A DNA stretch of 34,731 nt from a virus: the IMG/VR virus record IMGVR_UViG_3300038441_000486, positions 1 through 34,731 of that record. One strand, given 5' to 3'. The position numbers and the translations under genes are program-made. The notes beneath the pieces are model-generated. The model did not search any database, was not told where the DNA came from, and saw only the letters and a list, made by a program, of their open reading frames with translations. Positions 7,883 through 14,575 of the stretch are shown one piece after another (position 1 is the stretch's first letter; the number at the start of each line of letters is the position of its first letter).

Positions 7883-8641
7883 GTGGCACGGAAGCCAAAG
7901 ATAGTCAAGTCTGCGCACGTAGCGCCTAAGTCTCTGCCCAAGCTGCCGTTCAGCATGGGCGACCGGGGGCAGTATATCCGCAAGGCATGGGTCGCCGTCG
8001 CCCCAATGGGGAAGACCATCCTTGCGTGCCTGTACTACGAGTTCGCGTGGAACCGCGTGAACGTGGCCGCCGTTCCCATCAGCGAAATTAACACCGACCA
8101 CACGGGCACCAAGCCCTTCTTCGTGGATGGTCATCACACAGGGCTAGGGCCAACGGTCCTTGCTCAGAAAACTCACCTGCCATGGCTGAAGATTCAGGCA
8201 TTGCAGGGAGGCGCGACGCCGGACGCTATCCGGTATATGGGTCAGGTAATGAAGCTGACCAAGAATGAGGAGGCCGAAATGGCTAGCAGACTGAAGAAGA
8301 ACGCGGAAACACCTGCCAAGACGAAGCCCGTCGGCAAGGGCGGCAAGGTTGCCGGTGCCAAGAAGGGCGGAAACCCGGAAGCGCTCGAAAAGGCGCGCGA
8401 AGCTGCTGCAAAGCGGAATGCTGAGAACGCAGCCAAGAAGATCACGGTGCTGGTGAAGCCCGCTGATGTCAAGCTGCGCGGTGGTCGCAAGGCGAAGTTC
8501 GACTGGGTTGCCAAGAACAAGCCGAAGACTGTTGGCGACGCGATCGGCGTGGAAGTTACCGACGAAGAGGGCAACACTCACAAGATCGACATGGGCGCCC
8601 TCCGCGGCATGGAAAAGCGCGAGCACATTCGCATCGGCTAA
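7883..8641 (+). CDS. Unknown protein with H1-like basic linker
   Basis: A 252-residue protein I do not recognise. The GTG at 7883 is preferred because GAGGAAGGGG lies upstream; an earlier TTG at 7787 would overlap the helicase. Three parts are visible: a folded N-terminal region (about 25-130) rich in aromatic residues and with a DGHHTG turn; a Lys/Ala/Gly linker (about 145-195, including KKNAETPAKTKPVGKGGK) that resembles histone H1 tails; and a C-terminal domain (about 195-252) with alternating strands ending in GMEKREHIRIG. The linker suggests DNA contact. It sits directly before the base-modification genes, from which it is separated by a strong hairpin. Confidence 0.65.
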   Translation: MARKPKIVKSAHVAPKSLPKLPFSMGDRGQYIRKAWVAVAPMGKTILACLYYEFAWNRVNVAAVPISEINTDHTGTKPFFVDGHHTGLGPTVLAQKTHLPWLKIQALQGGATPDAIRYMGQVMKLTKNEEAEMASRLKKNAETPAKTKPVGKGGKVAGAKKGGNPEALEKAREAAAKRNAENAAKKITVLVKPADVKLRGGRKAKFDWVAKNKPKTVGDAIGVEVTDEEGNTHKIDMGALRGMEKREHIRIG

Positions 8642-8666
8642 TCCCCCTCGGCCCGGCTCCCCAAAC

Positions 8667-8701
8667 ATGGCCCCGTTGAGCATTCGGCTTGACGGGGCCA
8701 T
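8667..8701 (+). other. Strong 15-bp stem-loop before the glycosyltransferase gene
   Basis: ATGGCCCCGT at 8667-8676 pairs perfectly with ACGGGGCCAT at 8692-8701. The stem extends inward through two G-T pairs and three more Watson-Crick pairs to a five-base loop (ATTCG). TAGTACC follows rather than a U-tract. It lies between an unknown gene and the modification cassette, nine bases before the AGGAG of the next gene. It may be an mRNA processing or stability element, or a terminator that does not depend on a U-tract. Confidence 0.6.
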
Positions 8702-8722
8702 AGTACCACTAGGAGAACTGTC

Positions 8723-9523
8723 ATGCTCTTATACGTCCACAGCGCGGGGCGAGGTCATCTCCCCCTGCCTACGCTGGACACGCTGCTTGCCAGCAAGCAC
8801 GCGAACATCGTTAGGTTGGTCGTCCAGGCGGCCGAAGTGCGCAAGTACGCCCCGCACATTAACAAGCTGCCCGATACCGAGCAGTTGATCGTCCTACCGC
8901 CCAAGATAAAGCGCCTTAGCCCGACCCGGCAATGGCTGCTGGAAAATTGCCCAAGCAACAAGATGATATTGTTTGACGACGACCTCGCTTTCGCGGTTCG
9001 GCGCAAGGACGATATCACCAAGTTTCGCCCCGCTGAACCGGCGGACATTACCCGCATGATAGACATGCTGCACGATTACCTTGACAGGTACGTCCATGTC
9101 GGCCTAATGGCGCGGGAGGGCGGCAACCGCATCAAGACCGATGCCAAGGGCAAACCCGTCAAGCACTTGGAGGCGATTCGCATGATGCGCGTGCTTGGCT
9201 ACAACCGGGGAAATATGTGCGGCGCGCCCCGCTTTGACCGCCTGCCTACCAAGCAGGACTTCGACATGACCCTTCAGCTTCTCCGGACTGGCTACCCCAA
9301 CGCGGTCATCACAGAGTTCGTGCATAATCAGGCGGGCAGCAATACAGAGGGCGGCTGTAGCGCCTACCGCGACGAGGCGATGATGGCTAGGTCGGCCGAG
9401 TTGCTGCGCAAGCTTCACCCCGATTACGTCAAGGTCGTTACCAAGGAGACGAAGTCGGCTTGGGGCGGCGGCGAACGCGTGGACGTGCAGATATCCTGGA
9501 AGAAGGCATTGGCTAATGGGTGA
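8723..9523 (+). CDS. Glycosyltransferase of TET-associated (TAGT) type, probable DNA hydroxymethylpyrimidine glycosyltransferase
   Basis: A 266-residue GT-A-fold glycosyltransferase. The nucleotide-sugar/metal motif is a DDD triplet in KMILFDDDLAF (D85-D87). Downstream are REGGNR (131-136), the LPTKQDFDMTLQLLRTGYPN block (D179, D181), a GGCSAYRDEAMMARS segment and TKSAWGGGERVDVQISWKKA near the end. I recognise this set as the phage TAGT family, predicted to transfer sugars onto 5-hydroxymethylated pyrimidines in DNA. It has AGGAG before the ATG. The next genes include a pyrimidine hydroxymethylase, which would supply the acceptor group, so no TET dioxygenase is needed. Sugar donor and exact base are unknown. 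Confidence 0.8.
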   Translation: MLLYVHSAGRGHLPLPTLDTLLASKHANIVRLVVQAAEVRKYAPHINKLPDTEQLIVLPPKIKRLSPTRQWLLENCPSNKMILFDDDLAFAVRRKDDITKFRPAEPADITRMIDMLHDYLDRYVHVGLMAREGGNRIKTDAKGKPVKHLEAIRMMRVLGYNRGNMCGAPRFDRLPTKQDFDMTLQLLRTGYPNAVITEFVHNQAGSNTEGGCSAYRDEAMMARSAELLRKLHPDYVKVVTKETKSAWGGGERVDVQISWKKALANG

Positions 9524-9689
9524 CGAGGGGGCGAGGCTTTTGGCCGGTTGCTTGATACTGGCTGTGATTATGATGGCAATCCAATTATCAGGAGGCGCAG
9601 ATGCGTACGGCAGATTTAGCGAGATTTATTTGCGAGCGGGAGGCGGTTCGGATCAACAAGGAAACGGACAAGCCCAAGCCTTGGACTAG
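9516..9689 (+). CDS. Possible small membrane or secreted protein overlapping two genes
   Basis: A 57-codon frame begins inside the last codons of the glycosyltransferase gene (AAGAAGG lies ten bases upstream) and ends 89 bases into the following gene. It fills the otherwise unexplained 77-base gap. Its start reads like a signal or membrane segment: a charged MGDEGAR, then LLAGCLILAVIMMAIQL, then SGGADAYG, followed by a polar Gln/Gly tail. The C-terminal part is read in the overlap and may only reflect the other frame. It is plausible but unproven. Confidence 0.35.
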   Translation: MGDEGARLLAGCLILAVIMMAIQLSGGADAYGRFSEIYLRAGGGSDQQGNGQAQALD

Positions 9690-10464
9690 CGACCCAATTC
9701 TGCAGACCTACAGGTTCTGCAACGTACGGCGGGAGAACGACGCGGTCACGCGCTGGCTGCGGCGGCACTACTACCCGACCTTCGCTCAGGAGGACTACGT
9801 CGGTTTTGCCGCCGTAGTGGCTCGGCTGTTCAACCTGCCCGCTAGTCTGAACGATATAAAGGGCTTCGTCCTGCCGTTCAAGCCTGCCGCCATGCGCCGC
9901 GTTCTGGAGGATCGCAAGCGGGCGGGCGAGAAGAACTTCAATGCCGCCTACATCGTATCCACGAACGGCGTACCTATGGACAAGGTGCAGTATCTCATTG
10001 AGCGCGTACTCGGCCCGCTGTGGGCCAACCGCAAGGCGCTTCTCCCGATGCAATCCCTGGAGGAGTGGCACAAGCGGCTAATGGCGTTTGATGGGCTAGG
10101 CAGCTTCCTCGCTGCTCAGGTTATAGCGGACATGAAGTACATGCCGCCGCTGTACAAGGGGCGGAAGCCGACGAGCTATGCTACGGATTGGTGGACGTTC
10201 GCGGCCAGCGGCCCCGGCAGTCGCCGCGGTCTGAACCGCGTCTACAATTATCCGGTAGCCCAAAGCTGGAACGAGAAGGAATGGCGACAGCATCTTCTAC
10301 TTCTGCAGGAAGCGCTGAACAAGCTGCTTGATAAGAGCGACCTGTTCCGGGGCCACCCGCTTCACGCGCAGGACGTGCAGAACTGCCTGTGCGAGTTTGA
10401 CAAGTATGAGCGTATCCGCTTGGGCGAGGGTCGCCCGAAGCAACTTTATCCGGGAGCAGCATAA
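9601..10464 (+). CDS. Alpha-glutamyl/putrescinyl thymine pyrophosphorylase family protein (HMUDK helical domain)
   Basis: A 287-residue all-alpha protein of the aGPT-PPlase/5-hmdU DNA kinase helical-domain group. Signature blocks are FICEREAVRINKE (9-21), PWTSDPILQTYRFCNVRREN (27-46), a helix-hairpin-helix-like FDGLGSFLAAQVIADMKY (163-180), a conserved Asp-Trp-Trp (196-198) and GPGSRRGLNRVYN (204-216). In studied phages, relatives act on pyrophosphorylated 5-hydroxymethyluracil in DNA, replacing the pyrophosphate with an amine- or amino-acid-type group; others are fused to or paired with the kinase. No P-loop DNA kinase is visible in this window, so the partner must be elsewhere or the chemistry differs. 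The ATG follows AGGAGG. Specific substrate is inference. Confidence 0.82.
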   Translation: MRTADLARFICEREAVRINKETDKPKPWTSDPILQTYRFCNVRRENDAVTRWLRRHYYPTFAQEDYVGFAAVVARLFNLPASLNDIKGFVLPFKPAAMRRVLEDRKRAGEKNFNAAYIVSTNGVPMDKVQYLIERVLGPLWANRKALLPMQSLEEWHKRLMAFDGLGSFLAAQVIADMKYMPPLYKGRKPTSYATDWWTFAASGPGSRRGLNRVYNYPVAQSWNEKEWRQHLLLLQEALNKLLDKSDLFRGHPLHAQDVQNCLCEFDKYERIRLGEGRPKQLYPGAA

Positions 10465-10667
10465 TGGGAAGCGATATCGACCGATTGATAATGATTATCA
10501 ACGAAAACCAGAACGAAAGGCGCAGATGGAACGAGGACGCCCTTGCACAGAACTACGATGCTAATTACAAGCATCAAAAGGCGTCGGGCAAGGTGTACAA
10601 CGTCCTGCTCGTAAGGGCTTGCATAGAATTTTTGATACTTGTGGCGCTAATCGTAATCGCCCTGTAG
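10464..10667 (+). CDS. Small single-pass membrane protein
   Basis: A 67-residue protein whose start shares bases with the preceding stop (TAATG). The first 40 residues are strongly polar with many Asn, Arg and Glu (NENQNERRRWNEDA). The last 20 are hydrophobic (VRACIEFLILVALIVIAL), so it is probably a C-tail-anchored inner-membrane protein facing the cytoplasm. Function unknown. It lies between two base-modification genes, which may be chance. Confidence 0.6.
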   Translation: MGSDIDRLIMIINENQNERRRWNEDALAQNYDANYKHQKASGKVYNVLLVRACIEFLILVALIVIAL

Positions 10668-10678
10668 GAGAACAGATC

Positions 10679-11803
10679 ATGTCAACGTACGAAGCAAGAC
10701 ACCGCCCGTTCACGCAGAACATCAGCGTGCGCAACGTCAACGATGCGCTGGAGCATGCCCTGCGCTATCTGCCTTACAACAGCGAGGCCAGCGGCAGCCG
10801 AGCAGGCCGAGTAATGGTGAGCCACACTCCTGTGATCACCTGCTATGCTAACCCGTGCGAGCGCGTGCTGTTCAGCCCCATGCGGGACGCCAATCCGTTC
10901 TTCCACTTCATGGAAAGCCTGTGGATGCTAGCCGGGCGGGATGACGTCGCCTACCCGGTACTCTTTAACAGCACGTTCGGCCAGTTCAGCGATGATGGCG
11001 AACGGTTCTGGGGAGCGTACGGCTTCAGGTGGCGCAAGTGGTTCGGCTACGACCAGCTTAATCTGATCATCGAGGAGCTAAAGCGCGATCCCACAAGTCG
11101 GCGCTGCGTGCTGAGCATGTGGTCGCCCGGTTACATCGTGTTCCCAGACAGCGATACTACGGTTAACATGGTGCAGCCCGACCTGATGCAGGCACTAGGC
11201 GGCGGGAAGGACGTGCCGTGCAATACCAACGTCTTCTTCCGCGTGGTGGACGACAGCCTGGATATGATGGTCAACTGCCGGAGCAACGACGTGTTCTGGG
11301 GAGCGTACGGCGCGAATGCTGTGCATTTCAGTTTCTTGCTGGAATACCTTGCCAGCGCCATCGGCTGCAAGGTCGGGCGCTACTGGCAGAACAGCTTCAA
11401 CTTCCACGCCTACGTTGACAAGTTCCCCGAGGACAAATTCAACGCCTACAGCAACGACGCCCGCGCGCATAACCTGTACGAGACGGAGCAGCTTAAGCCG
11501 TTCCCGTTGATGGTCGGGCCGCGTGAAGACTGGGACCTGGACCTCTGCGTCTTCATGCGGTGGTCGGAAGTGGTAGGAATGGGGGACGACACGATGGCGA
11601 TCCCGCAATTCGACGAACCGTTTTTCAACGATGTAGCGGTGCCGATGCGACTGGCATGGATGAACCACAAACAGAAGGACTACGCCAGCGCCGACAGTCT
11701 CTGTAATCTCATCGCGGCAGAAGATTGGCGCGCCGCGTGCAAGGCTTGGATCACCCGCCGTTGGCAGCGGCACGCAAGAAAGGTAGACGGAAATGATCAG
11801 TAA
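10679..11803 (+). CDS. Thymidylate-synthase-fold pyrimidine hydroxymethylase, probable dUMP hydroxymethylase
   Basis: A 374-residue member of the thymidylate synthase/hydroxymethylase family. The nucleophilic cysteine is C181 in DVPCNTNVFFRV. A phosphate-binding Arg pair is TSRRCVLSMW (R141, R142); RSNDVFWG (201-208) matches the RSxD motif; GANAVHFSFLLEYLA carries N213 at the position where thymidylate synthases and dUMP hydroxymethylases have Asn, while dCMP hydroxymethylases have Asp; QNSFNFHAY follows. The length exceeds bacterial ThyA (264) and fits the phage clade. Given the neighbouring hypermodification genes, I infer dUMP to 5-hydroxymethyl-dUMP using methylene-tetrahydrofolate. Plain dTMP synthesis is the main alternative. 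The ATG follows AGGAG; an upstream frame start at 10619 overlaps the small membrane gene. Confidence 0.85.
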   Translation: MSTYEARHRPFTQNISVRNVNDALEHALRYLPYNSEASGSRAGRVMVSHTPVITCYANPCERVLFSPMRDANPFFHFMESLWMLAGRDDVAYPVLFNSTFGQFSDDGERFWGAYGFRWRKWFGYDQLNLIIEELKRDPTSRRCVLSMWSPGYIVFPDSDTTVNMVQPDLMQALGGGKDVPCNTNVFFRVVDDSLDMMVNCRSNDVFWGAYGANAVHFSFLLEYLASAIGCKVGRYWQNSFNFHAYVDKFPEDKFNAYSNDARAHNLYETEQLKPFPLMVGPREDWDLDLCVFMRWSEVVGMGDDTMAIPQFDEPFFNDVAVPMRLAWMNHKQKDYASADSLCNLIAAEDWRAACKAWITRRWQRHARKVDGNDQ

Positions 11804-13028
11804 GGAACTCCTACGTCAGCGGGTAGCGTTTATCCGTCAGGGCAGCGAAGTGGAGCGCTTCCACACAAAGCGCATGATACAGCGTAACGATGTCGGCCAT
11901 CACAGCTTCCACGTGGCTATGCTGGCCGACCTATTGGCGACCGCCGCTGGCCTGTCGGCCGGGATCAAGTACGACATCATGCGGGCGGCGCTCGCCCACG
12001 ACCTTGCTGAGCATATCGTGGGCGACATGCCCGGCGATGCAAAGCGGGAACTCGGCATCCGCGAGCAATTCGCTAGGTACGAGCAGGCCCGCTTTGATGA
12101 AGTAGGCATGGACTACGAGTGCATGCTTACTCCGGATGGCAGGCGCATCCTCAAGCTGTGCGACATGCTGGAAGGCGCGTTCTTCTGCGTTAGCGAGGCC
12201 AGCCTTGGCAACGCGCGCATCGGGCTGGTCTTCCGAAACTTCTGGGGATACATCCAGAAGTTCGCCCCGTTCAGCGAAGCGGAGCAAATTATCGTTGACT
12301 ACCTGCTGGAGCTGTGGAATCACTACGGCGTCAGCGATGCCCCGGCGTGGGGGCGGACCGCGCACAGCGAAGACTCATTAAAGGATGTAACCATCATGGG
12401 CCAAGACGAAGACGAACGCAGCGAGAGCATCACTTATCGGCCTAGCCCGCTGATGGATGTGCTGCGCACCGAAGAAGCCGAGGGCCGTGCTACTCCGCCG
12501 TCCATGTCCAATGCTCCTACGCTAGGGGGTGTGCCGGTGCCACAGCTACCCAAAGACGACACCAGCGACGATCGAGCGAGCCAGGATTTAACGACCGGGC
12601 CTCTGCATGCTCCGGCCAATGCCCGGCAGCACGGCGGGGACCACTACAAGGGCGTCGGGTACGAGCATTGGGATTTGGTGCTGGATACTAACATGAATTA
12701 TTTCCAAGGCTGCGCGACGAAGTACGTTACGCGGGCGCGGAAGCATGAGGCAGGATGCCGGCTCAATATCCTTAAGGCTATCCACTACGTTGATAAGCTG
12801 GGAGAGGCGGCCTTTGCCGGGCGTATCGGGCCAGCGAAGCGTACCGTGCCAGCGAACGCGGCCTATAGCAGCGAGCAGATAAACGAGTTCGCCGCTGCCA
12901 ATCAACTTAGCAACGGCGAACTCCAGATTATCAGGGACATTATCGCCTGGAGGCTTGATCAGGCGAGGGAGGGGCTGAAAGTGCTCTTGGGTGATTGTCC
13001 GGAGCAGGAACCACGAGCCGACCGCTAG
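11793..13028 (+). CDS. HD-domain 5'-deoxynucleotidase (YfbR-like) fused to DUF3310
   Basis: A 411-residue two-part protein. Residues about 20-190 are a YfbR-type HD domain: ERFHTKRMI, HHSFHVAMLADLL, then AALAHDLAEHIVGDMPGDAKRE, which gives the metal-binding histidines and the HD pair. Such enzymes dephosphorylate deoxynucleoside monophosphates. A polar linker (about 195-275) leads to DUF3310 (about 280-335: HYKGVGYEHWDL, FQGCATKYVTRA, NILKAIHYVDKL), a small phage domain of unknown biochemistry often annotated as nucleotide-kinase-like. Met202 (12396) has AAAGGA ten bases upstream and could start a separate 210-residue DUF3310 protein. In this pathway the nucleotidase could drain competing dTMP or dCMP pools. 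The gene overlaps the hydroxymethylase by 11 bases and the convergent gene by 89. Confidence 0.85.
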   Translation: MISKELLRQRVAFIRQGSEVERFHTKRMIQRNDVGHHSFHVAMLADLLATAAGLSAGIKYDIMRAALAHDLAEHIVGDMPGDAKRELGIREQFARYEQARFDEVGMDYECMLTPDGRRILKLCDMLEGAFFCVSEASLGNARIGLVFRNFWGYIQKFAPFSEAEQIIVDYLLELWNHYGVSDAPAWGRTAHSEDSLKDVTIMGQDEDERSESITYRPSPLMDVLRTEEAEGRATPPSMSNAPTLGGVPVPQLPKDDTSDDRASQDLTTGPLHAPANARQHGGDHYKGVGYEHWDLVLDTNMNYFQGCATKYVTRARKHEAGCRLNILKAIHYVDKLGEAAFAGRIGPAKRTVPANAAYSSEQINEFAAANQLSNGELQIIRDIIAWRLDQAREGLKVLLGDCPEQEPRADR

Positions 13029-13425
13029 CCACGAGTACGATGAACACCGACGCTATGATGGTCACAATAATGCCAGCTAACGTCGGCACGTAACGAACGA
13101 TCCAGGTCCAGGTCTGCGCCTTAGCGTCTACCTGGACCTGTTTCATTTTGATGTCGTTGACGTCCTTGCGTAGCTCGTTTAGCTCTACGCCAAACTGCGG
13201 CAGCGCCTCTATCCGTATAACGCGCTCCCGCACGTCAACGACCTGCCTAAGCGTCTCCTTCTGCTCTTCCTGGATGCCTACCATCGCGCGCTGCACCGTT
13301 TCTAGTACAGTCGTGTTGGCACGCATGGCCTCAACGAAGAACTGCATCGCAGCTTCAGAAACCGGAACGCCTTGACCTGCCATAATGAACTCCCCGGCAA
13401 ACATCTGAATCTTCTCATCGGTCAT
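12940..13425 (-). CDS. Coiled-coil protein with one membrane segment, lysis-region hypothetical
   Basis: A 161-residue protein, last gene of the leftward operon. It begins MTDEKIQMFAGEF after AAGGTG. Residues about 35-100 are heptad-like and charged (ETVQRAMVGIQEEQKETLRQ and ELNELRKDVNDIKMK), consistent with a coiled coil. A single membrane helix follows (YVPTLAGIIVTIIASVFIVL, 112-131) and a Pro/Ser-rich tail. The topology suggests a cytoplasmic coiled coil with a short periplasmic tail. Its position after the spanins suggests a lysis accessory or holin-like role, but I cannot name a family. The last 89 bases overlap the convergent HD-DUF3310 gene. Confidence 0.7.
   Translation of the reverse strand: MTDEKIQMFAGEFIMAGQGVPVSEAAMQFFVEAMRANTTVLETVQRAMVGIQEEQKETLRQVVDVRERVIRIEALPQFGVELNELRKDVNDIKMKQVQVDAKAQTWTWIVRYVPTLAGIIVTIIASVFIVLVASGRLVVPAPDNHPRALSAPPSPDQASRR
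13103..13140 (+). terminator. Putative terminator for the rightward operon, inside the opposing gene
   Basis: CAGGTCCAGGT (13103-13113) is a perfect 11-bp inverted match to ACCTGGACCTG (13130-13140). Within the 16-base loop, CGC and GCG can add a short inner stem. TTTCATTTTG follows on the plus strand. It lies 75 bases past the stop of the last rightward gene, within the coding sequence of the convergent gene. The interrupted T-run makes it a moderate, not ideal, intrinsic terminator for rightward transcription; on the minus strand no T-run follows. Confidence 0.55.
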
Positions 13426-13429
13426 GGTG

Positions 13430-13681
13430 TCACCTTGTGGGCGGTGGACAAACCCTCTCGTACGCTAGGTCGTGGGCCTTTACCTGCTCCACGGTCTCGG
13501 GCGTGTCATATTTGTTGGCAGCGTCCTCAGCCTGACCGGGCTTAATCTCGCTGTAACTGATGCCCGTTGCGATAAGGCAATAGTCGCTAACGGTTCGGAC
13601 AGTTTCTGTCGTACTTGTCGCACACGACATTAAGCTCGTCGCTAGTGGGATTGTTAACAGCGTCTTGAGCCTGCTTAACAT
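13430..13681 (-). CDS. Outer-membrane lipoprotein spanin (o-spanin, Rz1-like)
   Basis: An 83-residue predicted lipoprotein. A basic start (MLSRLK) and hydrophobic stretch lead to a lipobox LMSC with C20 as the acylated cysteine, leaving a mature chain of 64 residues that ends in a Pro-rich PPPTR. It begins inside the inner-membrane spanin gene in another frame (overlap 13587-13681), the classic Rz/Rz1 arrangement. It would sit in the outer membrane and fuse the two membranes with its partner at lysis. This implies a Gram-negative host. The ATG follows AAGGTGATCGAAG. Confidence 0.8.
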   Translation of the reverse strand: MLSRLKTLLTIPLATSLMSCATSTTETVRTVSDYCLIATGISYSEIKPGQAEDAANKYDTPETVEQVKAHDLAYERVCPPPTR

Positions 13682-13871
13682 CTTCGATCACCTTTCCTTG
13701 GCTTTCCGAGCGCTCCTTGGTTACGCCGGATTCTATGAGAATATTGTCGGCGTCCTGCTCAATCTGCTTGCAGCCGCGAACGCCAACAGTGATGGCGGCC
13801 ACAAGGGCAAGGGCGGCTAGGCCAACGACGACCCATCCCCAGATGCCAGTAAGCCCGAACGGTGGTCTCAT
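13587..13871 (-). CDS. Inner-membrane spanin (i-spanin, Rz-like)
   Basis: A 94-residue protein with one N-terminal membrane helix (WGWVVVGLAALALVAAITVG) and a short periplasmic domain of charged, helix-prone sequence (KERSESQGKVIEDVKQAQDA) ending with two cysteines. The start at 13871 is preferred to the ATG at 13877 because GGGAG is then seven bases away and the ATGA overlaps the endolysin stop. At 94 residues it is short for an Rz, but its embedded lipoprotein partner and position after the endolysin support the assignment. Confidence 0.75.
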   Translation of the reverse strand: MRPPFGLTGIWGWVVVGLAALALVAAITVGVRGCKQIEQDADNILIESGVTKERSESQGKVIEDVKQAQDAVNNPTSDELNVVCDKYDRNCPNR

Positions 13872-14575
13872 TTCCATGCTCCCTTGGTTAGCGCCTTCTC
13901 AAACTCCATGGCGTAGCCCGCCACTAGGTCGGCGCGATCGGTTCCATTGATGATGCGGCGCGCGTTGCGGTACTGCTCGCGCGTTGGATTATTGGGCAGG
14001 TAGTCCCGCAGCTTCTTGCCGGTGAACCATCCTTCCAGCATGCCGTTAAGCATGATTAGCGTACTTATCTTGGGGTCCAGGGCTTGGTCAGGATTGGCGA
14101 TTAAATCGACCTCCTCGTGGCCTAGCTCACGCAATCGCTGCGTTGCGAAGCGGTAGTTCTTCTCCCACGTTAGCTGCACTTCCCCGCGCCCGTACCACGG
14201 ATAATACCGCAGGTTCTTGCGCCGCCAAGCATCGCTGACATTCAAACCCTCCCGCACCGCCTCCATCGTCTTGGCCGTCTCGTGGTACTCCGTTGCCAAC
14301 GTGTAAGCGCACCACGACAAGGGAAGCTGTCCGGCTGCGCACGTCAGGGTCATCTGTATGCCGTCAAACTGGCTCTGCGTCATAGTGGGGAACAACTCCC
14401 CGGCCTCGCCGCGAATGTAGTCGTAAAACTCGCTTGGCAGCATCAATCCGATGCCGTCATCAACCGCGTGGGGGAGGACGCTAGGCAGCGGCTCGGGCTT
14501 CGGCGCACACGCAGCATCAATGAATATGCGTAAGTCGTCCAGAGCCTTCCGGGCGTCGGCGCAGTTGGTAATCAC
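13868..14575 (-). CDS. Endolysin, GH19 chitinase/lysozyme-like
   Basis: A 235-residue peptidoglycan hydrolase of the GH19-like phage endolysin group. The segment LFPTMTQSQFDGIQMTL leads into the catalytic region WCAYTLATEYHETAKTMEAV (candidate acids E96, E99, E105) and the substrate-groove motif YYPWYGRGEVQLTWEKNY (124-141). No signal peptide or membrane segment is seen, so it should depend on a holin for release. It follows the putative holin with an ATGA-type overlap and precedes the spanins, forming a full lysis cassette. Residues 1-55 precede the GH19-like core and are not recognised. Confidence 0.88.
   Translation of the reverse strand: MITNCADARKALDDLRIFIDAACAPKPEPLPSVLPHAVDDGIGLMLPSEFYDYIRGEAGELFPTMTQSQFDGIQMTLTCAAGQLPLSWCAYTLATEYHETAKTMEAVREGLNVSDAWRRKNLRYYPWYGRGEVQLTWEKNYRFATQRLRELGHEEVDLIANPDQALDPKISTLIMLNGMLEGWFTGKKLRDYLPNNPTREQYRNARRIINGTDRADLVAGYAMEFEKALTKGAWK

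Noticed and set aside
8667-8701. Intrinsic terminator
   Set aside because: The stem is strong but no U-tract follows on either strand, so it is listed as a hairpin of unknown role.
10679-11803. Ordinary thymidylate synthase
   Set aside because: It cannot be fully excluded, since the catalytic residues are common to both, but the neighbouring TAGT and aGPT-PPlase genes make a hydroxymethylase more likely.
8723-11803. A TET/JBP dioxygenase accompanying the glycosyltransferase
   Set aside because: I looked for an HxD...H iron-binding pattern among the genes here and found no candidate protein.
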